Of a stretch of 58,669 bases of DNA, positions 34,647 to 43,685 are shown piece after piece (position 1 is the first letter of the stretch; every line of letters begins with the position of its first letter). Both the position numbers and the translations under genes were made by a program. The stretch comes from Bradyrhizobium guangdongense (GTDB taxonomy: Bacteria; Pseudomonadota; Alphaproteobacteria; Rhizobiales; Xanthobacteraceae), in the NCBI RefSeq assembly GCF_006483445.1, contig NZ_PPPT01000102.1, positions 1 through 58,669 on the forward strand, written 5' to 3'. Below the pieces are notes generated by a model. It did no database searches. It saw only the letters and a list, made by a program, of their open reading frames with translations, and was not told the DNA's origin.

Positions 34647-37013
34647 ATGCTCGAAAAGCACAGCGAGAGTGAGGTTCATGTCGAGAAGGTCGAGCAGGGA
34701 CCAGCGTCCTCCATCGCCTTCGGACTGGAGCGCCTCGGGCTGATTGCCGTCCAGGCGCCTGTGATCGCTTGTCTGGTGCTGATCGCGCTGATGGTCGGCG
34801 CCGTGTTCGGCATCGAGCGGATCAAGATCGACGATTCGCTGTCGCAGCTCTTCCGTTCCAACACCAAGGAATTCCGTCAGTACGAAGAGGTGACGAAGAA
34901 ATTCCCGGCGGAGGAGTTCGACGTCCTCGTCGTTGTCGAAGGCAAGACCCTGCTGGCTCGCAACAACCTCGAGAAGCTGCGCGACTTCGTCACCGACATG
35001 CAGCTCGTCGAGGGCACGCGCGGTCTGGTCTCGCTGTTCTCCGCCCGCCAGGCGCCGGCGCCGGGCAAGTTGCCGGCGGCGCTATTCCCGGCGGAGCTGC
35101 CGCAAGGGGCGGACTACGACAAGTTCATCGACATCGTCAAAAGCAACGAGATCATCCGCGGCAAGCTGCTCTCCGAGGACGGCACGCTGGCGCTGATCGT
35201 GCTGTCGCTCGACCCGGCGGTGGTCGCCTCCAGCAAGCTCGGCGTCACCGTCGGCGAGATCCGCAAGCTGATGAAGGAGGATCTCAGCGACACCGGATTG
35301 AACGTGCAGCTCTCCGGCGTGCCGGTCATGCAGCTCGAAATCCGTAACGCGGTCGAGCGCGACGGCCTGACCTACAACATTCTCGGCATCCTTGCCGGCT
35401 GCATCATCGCCATCATCTTCTTCCGGAAGATCTCCTTCATGGTGGTGGCGGCGTTCCCGCCGATGATCGCGATCCTGCTGGCGCTGGGTGCGCTCGGCTG
35501 GGCCAATTTCAATCTCAACATGTTCCTGAACGTGATGACCCCGCTCATCATGGTCATCAGCTTCTCGGACTCGATGCAGCTCACCTTCGCAGCGCGCGAC
35601 CGGCTGATCGCGGGGCAGGACAAGTACACCGCGTTCAAGAACGCGGTGCTGGTGGTCGGCCCCGCCTGCGTGCTGACGCACGGGACCGCCGGCATTTCCT
35701 TCATCGCGCTGCAATTCTCCGACTCCGACCTGATCCGCAAGTTCGGCGAGGCGGGCTTGGCCGCGACCATCATCGCGCTGATCGCGGTGCTGTCGCTGGT
35801 GCCGGTGTTCGGCGTCCTGTTCGTGCGCAATGAAAAGGTCTTTGCGGTCAAGTTCCAGAGCGCGGACGCCGGCGTCCAGGCGCTGCGCAATTTCTGCTAT
35901 TGGATCGCGGTGCGCATGGTAGGCCGTCCCGGCCTGTTCAGCCTGATCGCGCTGCTGTTCGTCGCGGGTCTCGGCGTGATCTACGCCAGCCTCGAGCCGC
36001 GCTATCGGCTCGCCGACCAGGTGCCGGACAAGCGGCAGGCGGTCGCGGCCAGCAACCGGCTCGACGCCAAGCTGACCGGCGCCAATCCGGTCAACGTCCT
36101 GATCACATTCCCCAAGGGTGCAGATCTCTATTCGCCCGAGACCCTGCAAACCATCGCCGACGTCCATGCGACCGTCGAGAAGGCGGCCGGCGTCGGCAAC
36201 GTCTGGTCGATCGAAACGCTGCGCCGCTGGCTCTCGGAAAAGGCGGGCAGCTCTGACGTCGCGACGCTCAAAGAGTATGTGAACGTGATCCCTGAGCATC
36301 TGGTGCGGCGCTTCATCGACGCCGAGCAGGATGCCGTCGTGGTCGCCGGCCGCGTTCCGGACAAGGACTCCAGCCAGTTGCTGCCGATCGTCGACAAGCT
36401 CGACGCCGAGCTCGACGTCGTCCGCAAGAAGCATCCCGGCTACGAGGTCGCGGTGACCGGTCTTGCCGCCATTGCCGCACGCAACTCGGCGAACATGATC
36501 GAAAAACTCAACCACGGGCTCACCATCGAATTCGCACTGGTCGCGATGTTCATCGGTCTCGCCTTCCGCTCCTGGGTCGTGATGCTGGCCTGCATCCTGC
36601 CCGGCATCTTCCCGGTGGTGCTCGCGGGCACCGTATTGTGGGTGCTCGGGGAGGGCCTGCAATTTGCCAGTGTCGTGGCGCTCACCGTCTCGTTCGGTCT
36701 CGGGCTGAGCGCGACCATCCACTTCCTCAACCGCTTGCGGCTGGAAGGCAAACCCGGCGTCTCCTCGGCGCTTGCGGTGGAGCGCGCGACTGTGCTGGTC
36801 GGACCTGCGCTGATCCTGACCACGGTGGTGCTGGCCTGCGGCCTCGTCGTCACCGTGTTCTCCGACCTGCCGTCGCTGCGGCTGTTCGGCTGGCTAGGGG
36901 CCTTCTCGATGGTGGCGGCGCTGGTCGCCGACCTCTTTATCCTGCGGCCGACGGCGATGTGGCTGATCAATCTGCACGAAAAGGTTCACGGGCCCGGCAA
37001 GTCCGCGATCTGA
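34647..37013 (+). CDS. RND/MMPL-family lipid transporter, paralogue of HpnN
   Basis: A 788-residue inner-membrane protein with two copies of the RND half-unit: a helix, a large periplasmic domain, then a five-helix bundle each (about residues 30-400 and 420-785). The bundle segments NLNMFLNVMTPLIMVISFSD and LQFASVVALTVSFGLGLSAT carry the polar residues used for proton relay in this family. It is related to HpnN (47161), which moves hopanoids to the outer membrane. Its position behind hpnP-eutC suggests a lipid substrate. A hairpin at 37020-37042 follows. Confidence 0.88.
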   Translation: MLEKHSESEVHVEKVEQGPASSIAFGLERLGLIAVQAPVIACLVLIALMVGAVFGIERIKIDDSLSQLFRSNTKEFRQYEEVTKKFPAEEFDVLVVVEGKTLLARNNLEKLRDFVTDMQLVEGTRGLVSLFSARQAPAPGKLPAALFPAELPQGADYDKFIDIVKSNEIIRGKLLSEDGTLALIVLSLDPAVVASSKLGVTVGEIRKLMKEDLSDTGLNVQLSGVPVMQLEIRNAVERDGLTYNILGILAGCIIAIIFFRKISFMVVAAFPPMIAILLALGALGWANFNLNMFLNVMTPLIMVISFSDSMQLTFAARDRLIAGQDKYTAFKNAVLVVGPACVLTHGTAGISFIALQFSDSDLIRKFGEAGLAATIIALIAVLSLVPVFGVLFVRNEKVFAVKFQSADAGVQALRNFCYWIAVRMVGRPGLFSLIALLFVAGLGVIYASLEPRYRLADQVPDKRQAVAASNRLDAKLTGANPVNVLITFPKGADLYSPETLQTIADVHATVEKAAGVGNVWSIETLRRWLSEKAGSSDVATLKEYVNVIPEHLVRRFIDAEQDAVVVAGRVPDKDSSQLLPIVDKLDAELDVVRKKHPGYEVAVTGLAAIAARNSANMIEKLNHGLTIEFALVAMFIGLAFRSWVVMLACILPGIFPVVLAGTVLWVLGEGLQFASVVALTVSFGLGLSATIHFLNRLRLEGKPGVSSALAVERATVLVGPALILTTVVLACGLVVTVFSDLPSLRLFGWLGAFSMVAALVADLFILRPTAMWLINLHEKVHGPGKSAI

Positions 37014-37019
37014 GCCGCG

Positions 37020-37042
37020 GGCGTGAGCGGCGCGCTCACGCC
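37020..37042 (+). terminator. Likely terminator after the RND transporter gene
   Basis: A 10-pair perfect stem GGCGTGAGCG/CGCTCACGCC with a 3-base loop, 7 bases after the stop codon at 37013. The T-run is weak (CTTTTA about 6 bases later). It overlaps the last codons of the broken gene on the other strand. Confidence 0.6.
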
Positions 37043-37229
37043 TCGACTTTTACGATCCCATACGGATTGAACTTGAAATCGCTCTCGCCGTAGTCCTGCT
37101 CCCGCGAGAGCGCGAGCTTGCGATCGTGCGCGGAGGCTGCATGTTGGCTCCTTGCTGATCATTGGCGAAGGCGCGAGTGGCCACGAAGAGTCCGGCGGCC
37201 TTGAGAAGATGTCTGCGAATTGGGTCCAT
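37036..37229 (-). pseudogene. Broken gene: Tat-signal N-terminus and out-of-frame C-terminus
   Basis: ATG 37229 opens a twin-arginine-like signal, MDPIRRHLLKAAGLFVATRA, followed by FANDQQGA. From about 37145 the likely C-terminal coding continues in another frame, reading REQDYGESDFKFNPYGIVKV and EA to a TGA at 37036. Neither half is complete alone. Most likely it is the remnant of a small exported protein with a frameshift or internal deletion. Parent family not recognised. Confidence 0.4.
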
Positions 37230-37247
37230 GTCCGTAGCCATGTCAGT

Positions 37248-37279
37248 AAAAGGCCCCCGGCTCGCGAGAACCGGGGGCC
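37248..37279 (-). terminator. Rho-independent terminator of the secreted-protein gene
   Basis: On the minus strand GGCCCCCGG, a 10-base loop, CCGGGGGCC, then TTTTAC. It stands about 27 bases downstream of the stop of the gene at 37306-37797. It is a strong stem with a T-run. Confidence 0.85.
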
Positions 37280-37305
37280 GTATTCCCAGCACCGTGTGAA
37301 AGACG

Positions 37306-37797
37306 TCAGCCCTTCGTCATCGTGATGTTCACGCCGCGAATTTCGCCCTTGGAGCTGATCTGCACCGTCTGCTTGGTGCCGTTGGTGCGCAGCGACAAAT
37401 TGGCGGCAAAACCGTTGGCCTCGACGAACACGTCGATCTGGCCGCCGCCGGCGGTACCCTGGAGGTTGCCGAAGATGTTGCGGCTGGACTCGCTCCAGTT
37501 GCCGGAGATCCGGTCGCCCTGGCTCGTCACGTCGCTGGTGAGGTCGAATTTGTAGCTGTCGCTGGCACAGTGCAGCGCCTGCTTCAGGCCGAGGCCGCTG
37601 GCGGCGACCTTGTAGTCCGCCTTGCAGCGGATGCGCTCGGTGGAGCCATCGGACAGCGACACCGTGCCGGTGCCGGTCCAGGCGCCGTCAAAGCCGGCAA
37701 ACGGTCCGGACGACTGAGCCTGGCTCGCCGAGACCGAGAGGAGCAGCGCTGCGCCAATGCCGGCCGCCGTGATTGCCTGTCGTCCAAAGAATGTCAT
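37306..37797 (-). CDS. Secreted hypothetical protein
   Basis: A 163-residue protein with a signal peptide ending near SASQA (residue 27). The mature part, GPFAGFDGAWTGTGTVSLSD onward, is beta-rich and resembles small lipocalin-like or beta-barrel secreted proteins common in Bradyrhizobium. Two cysteines (RCKADY and LHCASD) may pair. No named function. It is monocistronic with its own terminator at 37248-37279. Confidence 0.78.
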   Translation of the reverse strand: MTFFGRQAITAAGIGAALLLSVSASQAQSSGPFAGFDGAWTGTGTVSLSDGSTERIRCKADYKVAASGLGLKQALHCASDSYKFDLTSDVTSQGDRISGNWSESSRNIFGNLQGTAGGGQIDVFVEANGFAANLSLRTNGTKQTVQISSKGEIRGVNITMTKG

Positions 37798-38244
37798 GTC
37801 GAATATCCCGTTTTCAGTAGTGACGCTCTCTCAAACAAGAACGTCTCGCCGCATCGAAAGTTTAGTGTTCCCCATACGGGGTCAGGTTCAAAGCCTGTCA
37901 ACAGAGGCATCCGCAAAAATCAATTCTTCGCCAGCTTTGTGCGCGCTTTCGTCGCGCGCGTTCGCCCGGCGAGCAGGCGCGAGCGATGCATGTCTGCAAC
38001 AGGTTGCACCTAAAACGAGGGGGGTCGAAATAATCCCGTAGTATCAAAATCTTACATCTGCCAAGGAGAATGGGCGAGAAAGCCTGATTTGCTGTCGCCG
38101 CGCCAATTTGGCCGCATTTGCCAGTGTTTCTGCTCTCTTCGCTGCTGCGTTTCCGCGGCAAAGCCATCAGAACAATCTATTCCGGTCGTTCGCCCAATGG
38201 TGTCCGGGATTGGAGCGATTCTGCCGTCAGAATGAAGGAACACT
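37798..38244. other. Intergenic region, no gene recognised
   Basis: About 450 bases between divergent genes for two small secreted proteins. It must hold both promoters. No EcfG-like pair with correct spacing was found (a GGAAC and a CGTT on the minus strand are 23 bases apart). No tRNA. Confidence 0.5.
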
Positions 38245-38475
38245 ATGCGTAAATTTCTCCTCGCTCTCGCCCTGGTGTCGGCATCGCTCTCCACGGTGGC
38301 CGTCGCCCAGCAGCGCGGCACCGCTGACGAGCAAAAGGCCTGCACCCGCGACGTGCAGAAATTCTGCCGGCCCGTCATCGATCAGGGCGATTTCACCATT
38401 CTGGCCTGCCTGAAGGAGAATCGCTCGAAGATCTCGGCCGCTTGCGACCAGGTTCTGAAGACCCACGGTCAGTAA
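38245..38475 (+). CDS. Small secreted cysteine-rich protein (GLG1-like repeat)
   Basis: A 76-residue protein. The signal peptide ends near VAVAQ (residue 21). The mature part has Cys33, Cys41, Cys55 and Cys67 in the pattern of a cysteine-rich Golgi-protein-1-like repeat (ACTRDVQKFC, FTILACL, ISAACDQVL). Such single-repeat proteins are common in rhizobia, with unknown role. AAGGA lies 5 bases before the ATG. It is about 200 bases upstream of the hopanoid genes but probably separate. Confidence 0.8.
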   Translation: MRKFLLALALVSASLSTVAVAQQRGTADEQKACTRDVQKFCRPVIDQGDFTILACLKENRSKISAACDQVLKTHGQ

Positions 38476-38691
38476 GCTCCGGCCCAATAGGCGCCTGGAG
38501 CGACCTCAACGCTATCCTGCGGGGCCCAAGCCCTGCAGGGTATTTGGCCCGCAGGGCGGGATATCGAGAGACAGGATTGGTTTTACGGCCGTATTCCCCT
38601 ATATGGGGGCCGCGACGGTTCCGCGCCCAGCGTTAACCCGCGCAAAGCCCGAAAAACCTTGTCCAGCCAGACGATTGTTAACCAGTCCTCG

Positions 38692-39576
38692 ATGACCTCT
38701 GCGAACGAATTGCGATCCGGAAAAGGTGACCGCGACGAGAATTTTCCCGTCGCGTCCTGGATCATTCATCCGCGTCATCGCGCCCTCATTCTGGCGTTCT
38801 ACAACTTCGTCCGCACGGCTGACGACATCGCCGATCACGCCACGCTGAAGGCGGACGAGAAGCTCGCTTATCTCGACCTGTTCGAGCAGGAGCTGCTCGG
38901 CAATGGCGAAACCCAGGCCGAAGCCGTGATCCTGCGCCGTGCGCTGGCCGAGCGCGGCATGCCGCCGCGCCATGCGCTCGACGTGCTCGTCGCATTCCGG
39001 ATGGACGTGACCAAGCTACGCTACGAGAATTGGGACGAGGTCATCCATTATTGCCGCTACTCGGCGATGCCGGTCGGCCGTTTCATGCTCGACGTCCATG
39101 GCGAGAGCACCTCGACCTGGGTGGCCTCCGACGCGCTCTGCGCCGGCCTGCAGATCAACAACCACCTGCAGGACTGCGGCAAGGATTTCCACGCGCTTAA
39201 CCGCGTCTACCTGCCGCGCGATGCGCTGGCTGCGAGCGGCGCGTCCGTCGAGCAGCTCGGGCTCGATCACTCGCCGCCGGAGATGCTCGCCTGTCTCCAG
39301 GCGCTCGCCGCGCGCAACGAGTTGCTGCTCAACGAGAGCAAGTCGCTTTGCGCGGAGGTGAGGGATGTCCGCCTTGGCATCGACATCGCCGTGATCCAGG
39401 CCTATGCCGACCGCATCGTGCGCCTGTTGAAGGTGCGCGATCCCCTGCGCGAGCGTGTGCATCTCAACAAGTTCGAGTTGCTCACCTTCAGCCTCGCCGG
39501 GATCCTCGGCGAAATCGGCCGCCGCGCGATCGGGCGCCGGCCCGCCTCCAATGCGGGGGCCGCACATGACGCTTGA
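38692..39576 (+). CDS. hpnC: Hydroxysqualene synthase HpnC
   Basis: A 294-residue squalene/phytoene-synthase-family enzyme. In the HpnCDE route it converts presqualene diphosphate to hydroxysqualene. The first aspartate motif DDIADHA is present. The second region reads NNHLQDCGKDF, as usual for HpnC. DENFPVASWIIHPRHR near the N-terminus is typical. ATG 38692 is chosen because it gives the usual MTSANELRSGK start; a TTG at 38659 is possible. No clear ribosome site is seen for either. Its end overlaps hpnD by 11 bases. Confidence 0.93.
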   Translation: MTSANELRSGKGDRDENFPVASWIIHPRHRALILAFYNFVRTADDIADHATLKADEKLAYLDLFEQELLGNGETQAEAVILRRALAERGMPPRHALDVLVAFRMDVTKLRYENWDEVIHYCRYSAMPVGRFMLDVHGESTSTWVASDALCAGLQINNHLQDCGKDFHALNRVYLPRDALAASGASVEQLGLDHSPPEMLACLQALAARNELLLNESKSLCAEVRDVRLGIDIAVIQAYADRIVRLLKVRDPLRERVHLNKFELLTFSLAGILGEIGRRAIGRRPASNAGAAHDA

Positions 39577-40405
39577 GGCGACTACGCCCGGCGCCAATTA
39601 TGGCTCGACTGCGTCCGGCAGCTCGTTCTACGCCGCGATGCGCATCCTGCCGCACGACCAGCGCGAGGCGATGTTCCAGATCTACAGCTTTTGCCGCCAG
39701 GTCGACGACATCGCCGATTCCGACGGTCCGCGCGCCGAACGTCTCGCCGCACTCCAGGAATGGCGCAACGACATCGATGCGCTCTATCAGGGCCGTCCGC
39801 CGGCGCGGCTCAAGGACTACGTCGCCTCGGTGAAGACCTTTGGGCTGAAGCGCGAGGATTTCCTCGCCATCGTCGACGGCATGGAAATGGACGTGCCGCA
39901 GGATATCCGCGCGCCGGATATGGCGACGCTCGATCTCTACTGCGATCGTGTCGCAAGCGCCGTGGGGCGCCTGTCGGTGCGTGTGTTCGGCCTGCCGGAA
40001 GATGACGGCATTCAGCTCGCGCATCATTTGGGACGCGCGCTGCAATTGACCAATATCCTGCGCGACATCGACGAGGATGCGACGCTCGGCCGGCTTTATC
40101 TGCCGCGCGAGGCACTGCTGCACGCCGGCATCACCTCGAACGATCCGAACCGCGTGATCGCCGAGCGCGCGCTGCCAAAAGTCTGTCTGCCGCTCGCACA
40201 GCGCGCCAAAGCGTATTTCGAGAAGTCGGACGAGATCATGAACCGCAACAGGCGCCGCGCGGTGCGCGCGCCGCGGATCATGTCGAAGTACTACCACGCG
40301 ATCCTGGACCTCCTGATCGCACGCGGTTTTGCGGCGCCGCGCGAGCCGGTGCGTGTGTCGAAGGTCACACGTATCGCCATCCTCCTCCGTTACGCTTTCC
40401 TCTGA
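39566..40405 (+). CDS. hpnD: Presqualene diphosphate synthase HpnD
   Basis: A 279-residue enzyme that condenses two farnesyl diphosphates to presqualene diphosphate. Both Mg-binding aspartate motifs are intact: CRQVDDIADSDG (near residue 40) and LTNILRDIDEDA (near 160). The YLPREAL segment is typical. ATG 39566 lies inside the end of hpnC and has GGGGG upstream, which implies translational coupling. Its stop TGA shares one base with the hpnE ATG. Confidence 0.95.
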   Translation: MTLEATTPGANYGSTASGSSFYAAMRILPHDQREAMFQIYSFCRQVDDIADSDGPRAERLAALQEWRNDIDALYQGRPPARLKDYVASVKTFGLKREDFLAIVDGMEMDVPQDIRAPDMATLDLYCDRVASAVGRLSVRVFGLPEDDGIQLAHHLGRALQLTNILRDIDEDATLGRLYLPREALLHAGITSNDPNRVIAERALPKVCLPLAQRAKAYFEKSDEIMNRNRRRAVRAPRIMSKYYHAILDLLIARGFAAPREPVRVSKVTRIAILLRYAFL

Positions 40406-41655
40406 TGCAAAAGACAGTTCACATCATCGGCGCCGGAATTTCCGGCCTCTCTGCCGCTGTACGGCTCGCCAATGGCGGCTGGACGGTTGCCGTGCACGAG
40501 GCAACCCAGCAGGCCGGCGGCCGCTGCCGCTCCTATTTCGACGGCGCGACCAATCTCACCATCGACAACGGCAATCATCTGCTGCTGTCGGGCAATCGCC
40601 ATGCGATCGCCTATGCGCGCTCGATCGGCACCGAGGCCGGGCTGGTCGGACCGCAGCGCGCGCAGTTTCCGTTCATGGACCTTGCCACCGGCCAGCGCTG
40701 GCAGCTCGATCTCGGCGAGGGCCGGCTGCCGACCTGGGTGCTCGACGAGAGCCGTCGCGTTCCCGACACCGGGTTGATGGATTATCTCAAGCTGGCGCCG
40801 CTGGTTTGGGCGTCGACCGAGACGCTCGTCGGCAAATCGATCCCGTGCGAGGGCACGCTCTATCAGCGTCTGGTGCAGCCGCTTCTGCTCGCAGCCCTCA
40901 ACGTCGATCCGCCTGAGGGCTCTGCGGGCCTGGCCGGGGCCATCGTGCGCGAGACACTGCTTGCGGGTGGCCAAGCCTGCCGTCCCCTGATCGCGCGCGA
41001 CGGTTTGAGCGCGGTGCTGATCGAGCCCGCAGTGAAATATTTGCAGGAGCGGGGCCACTCGGTTCAGCTCGGCCACGAATTGCGTTCGTTCACGACCGCG
41101 GACGGCAAGGTTAGTTCGCTCAATTTCGGCGGCGAGGACGTTGTCCAGCTCGGGCCGGACGACGCCGTCGTGATGGCGGTGCCGCCGCGTGCGGCATCAT
41201 CGCTGCTGCCGGGTGTAAAAACGCCGACCGAGTTCCGCGCCATCGTCAACGCGCATTTCCGCATCACACCGCCGCCGGGCGCGGCCCCGATCCTGGGCGT
41301 GGTCGGCGGGCTCGTGGAATGGCTGTTCGCCTTCCCCAATCGCCTGTCCGTCACCATCAGCAATGGCGACCGTCTCGTCGACATGCCGCGCGAGGAGCTC
41401 GCGCAGGCCATCTGGCGCGAGGTCTGCGAGGCGGGCGGGGTGTCGGGCGATTTGCCGGCCTGGCAGATCGTGCGCGAGCGCCGCGCCACTTTTGCCGCAA
41501 CGCCTGCACAGAATGGCATGCGTCCGGGGCCGGTCACGGCGCACAAAAACCTGTTCCTTGCCGGCGACTGGACTGATACGGGATTGCCTGCAACCATTGA
41601 GGGATCGGTCCGGTCCGGCGATCGCGCCGCCGATCTGGTTTTGGGCCTGCGCTAG
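40405..41655 (+). CDS. hpnE: Hydroxysqualene reductase/dehydroxylase HpnE (FAD)
   Basis: A 416-residue flavoprotein of the amine-oxidase/desaturase fold that reduces hydroxysqualene to squalene, completing the HpnCDE route. The FAD Rossmann motif is IIGAGISGLSAAVRLANGG, with GGRCRSY after it, and the C-terminal FAD motif is FLAGDWTDTGLPATIEG. It starts on the last base of the hpnD stop (TGATG), so it is tightly coupled. Older annotation calls it squalene-associated FAD-dependent desaturase. Confidence 0.95.
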   Translation: MQKTVHIIGAGISGLSAAVRLANGGWTVAVHEATQQAGGRCRSYFDGATNLTIDNGNHLLLSGNRHAIAYARSIGTEAGLVGPQRAQFPFMDLATGQRWQLDLGEGRLPTWVLDESRRVPDTGLMDYLKLAPLVWASTETLVGKSIPCEGTLYQRLVQPLLLAALNVDPPEGSAGLAGAIVRETLLAGGQACRPLIARDGLSAVLIEPAVKYLQERGHSVQLGHELRSFTTADGKVSSLNFGGEDVVQLGPDDAVVMAVPPRAASSLLPGVKTPTEFRAIVNAHFRITPPPGAAPILGVVGGLVEWLFAFPNRLSVTISNGDRLVDMPREELAQAIWREVCEAGGVSGDLPAWQIVRERRATFAATPAQNGMRPGPVTAHKNLFLAGDWTDTGLPATIEGSVRSGDRAADLVLGLR

Positions 41656-41726
41656 AGAGCGGGCCGATCGTTCCGGCACAGAGCGCCGGTTTTCAATTCA
41701 GGAAGAGATCAGAGAGAACGAGCGAG

Positions 41727-43685
41727 ATGCATTCCGTCAACAAGAACGCGACCGACCGCGAAGTCTTGGAAACGAGCATTGCGTCGGCCACGCAGGGTTT
41801 GCTCGGCTTCCAGCAACCTGACGGCCATTGGGTGTTCGAGCTCGAGGCCGACTGCACGATTCCTGCCGAATACGTCCTGCTGCGGCACTATCTCGCCGAG
41901 CCGGTCGATGCCGTGCTCGAAGCCAAGATCGGCAACTATCTGCGCCGTATCCAGGGCGCCCATGGCGGCTGGCCGCTGGTGCATGACGGCGCCTTCGACA
42001 TGAGCGCGAGCGTGAAGGCCTATTTCGCGCTCAAGATGATCGGCGACTCCATCGACGCGCCGCATATGGCGCGGGCACGCGAAGCGATCCGCTCCCGTGG
42101 CGGTGCGATCAACAGCAACGTCTTCACGCGCTTCCTGCTTGCGATGTACGGCGTCGTGACCTGGCAGGCGGTGCCGGTGCTGCCGATCGAGATCATGCTG
42201 CTGCCGTTCTGGTCGCCGTTCCATCTCAACAAGATCTCGTACTGGGCGCGCACCACCATCGTGCCGCTGATGGTGCTCGCGGCGCTGAAGCCGCTCGCGC
42301 GCAATCCAAAGGGCGTCGGCGTCGACGAATTGTTCCTACAGGATCCGCGCTCCATCGGTATGACCGCGAAAGCGCCGCACCAGAGCATGGGTTGGTTCGT
42401 GCTGTTCCGCGGCCTCGACAAGATCTTGCGCGTCATCGAGCCGATGTTTCCAAAAAGCCTGCGCAAGCGCGCGATCGACGCGGCGCTCGCCTTCACCGAG
42501 GAGCGGTTGAACGGCGAGGACGGCATGGGCGCGATCTATCCGCCGATGGCCAACATCGTCATGATGTACGACGCGCTCGGCAAGGACGAGGATTTCCCGC
42601 CGCGCGCGATCACGCGCCGGGGCATCGACAAGCTGCTCGTGATCAAGGACGACGAGGCCTATTGCCAGCCCTGCGTCTCGCCGGTCTGGGACACGACGCT
42701 CACCGCGCACGCGCTGCTCGAGGCCGGCGGCCCGCAAGCCGTCGCAGCCACCAAGCAGGGCCTCGACTGGTTGATCCCGAAGCAGGTGCTGGACGTGAAG
42801 GGCGACTGGGCCGTGAAGCGGCCCGAGACCCGTCCGGGCGGCTGGGCCTTCCAGTACAACAACGCCCATTATCCCGATCTCGACGACACCGCCGTGGTGG
42901 TCATGTCGATGGACCGGATGCGCCGGGAGCACGGCGCGACGGGCTACGACACCGCAATCAATCGCGGCCGCGAGTGGATCGAGGGCATGCAGAGCGACGA
43001 CGGCGGCTGGGCTGCCTTCGACGTGAACAACCTCGAATATTATTTGAACAACATCCCGTTCTCGGACCACGGCGCGCTGCTCGACCCGCCGACCGAGGAC
43101 GTCACCGCGCGCTGCGTCTCGATGCTGGCCCAGCTCGGTCAGACCCAGGCGAACAGCAAGTCCGTAGCGGACGGGATCGAGTACCTGCGCAAGACCCAGC
43201 ACCCCGAGGGCTCCTGGTACGGCCGCTGGGGCATGAATTTCATCTACGGCACCTGGTCGGTGCTGTGTTCGCTGAACATGGCCGGGGTCTCCCACCAGGA
43301 TCCCATGATTCGGAAGGCGGCCGGCTGGCTGGTCTCGATCCAGAACAAGGATGGCGGCTGGGGCGAGGACGCCGTCAGCTACAGGCTGGACTACAAGGGA
43401 TGGGAGGCTGCGCCCTCGACCGCCTCGCAAACGGCATGGGCCTTGCTTGCCTTGATGGCGGCCGGCGAGGTGGATAACCCCGCAGTTGCCCGGGGGGTGG
43501 AGTACCTGATTGCCACACAGAACCAAAAAGGCCTGTGGGACGAGCAGCGCTACACCGCGACAGGCTTCCCCCGCGTGTTTTATCTACGCTATCATGGTTA
43601 CCCGAAGTTCTTTCCGTTGTGGGCGCTGGCGCGGTATAGGAACCTTCGGAACACCAACAGCAGGGTGGTAGGGGTCGGGATGTGA
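41727..43685 (+). CDS. hpnF (shc): Squalene-hopene cyclase
   Basis: A 652-residue class II triterpene cyclase, a monotopic membrane enzyme that folds squalene to hopene and hopanol. The protonating motif is Asp384-Leu-Asp386-Asp387-Thr (PDLDDTAVV). Several QW repeats stabilise the barrels, for example QNKDGGWGEDAVSY and ASQTAWALLALMAAGE, and the N-terminal LLGFQQPDGHWVFELEADCT is typical. It is the central gene of the locus and follows hpnE by 71 bases. Its last codons overlap the GTG start of hpnG. Confidence 0.97.
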   Translation: MHSVNKNATDREVLETSIASATQGLLGFQQPDGHWVFELEADCTIPAEYVLLRHYLAEPVDAVLEAKIGNYLRRIQGAHGGWPLVHDGAFDMSASVKAYFALKMIGDSIDAPHMARAREAIRSRGGAINSNVFTRFLLAMYGVVTWQAVPVLPIEIMLLPFWSPFHLNKISYWARTTIVPLMVLAALKPLARNPKGVGVDELFLQDPRSIGMTAKAPHQSMGWFVLFRGLDKILRVIEPMFPKSLRKRAIDAALAFTEERLNGEDGMGAIYPPMANIVMMYDALGKDEDFPPRAITRRGIDKLLVIKDDEAYCQPCVSPVWDTTLTAHALLEAGGPQAVAATKQGLDWLIPKQVLDVKGDWAVKRPETRPGGWAFQYNNAHYPDLDDTAVVVMSMDRMRREHGATGYDTAINRGREWIEGMQSDDGGWAAFDVNNLEYYLNNIPFSDHGALLDPPTEDVTARCVSMLAQLGQTQANSKSVADGIEYLRKTQHPEGSWYGRWGMNFIYGTWSVLCSLNMAGVSHQDPMIRKAAGWLVSIQNKDGGWGEDAVSYRLDYKGWEAAPSTASQTAWALLALMAAGEVDNPAVARGVEYLIATQNQKGLWDEQRYTATGFPRVFYLRYHGYPKFFPLWALARYRNLRNTNSRVVGVGM

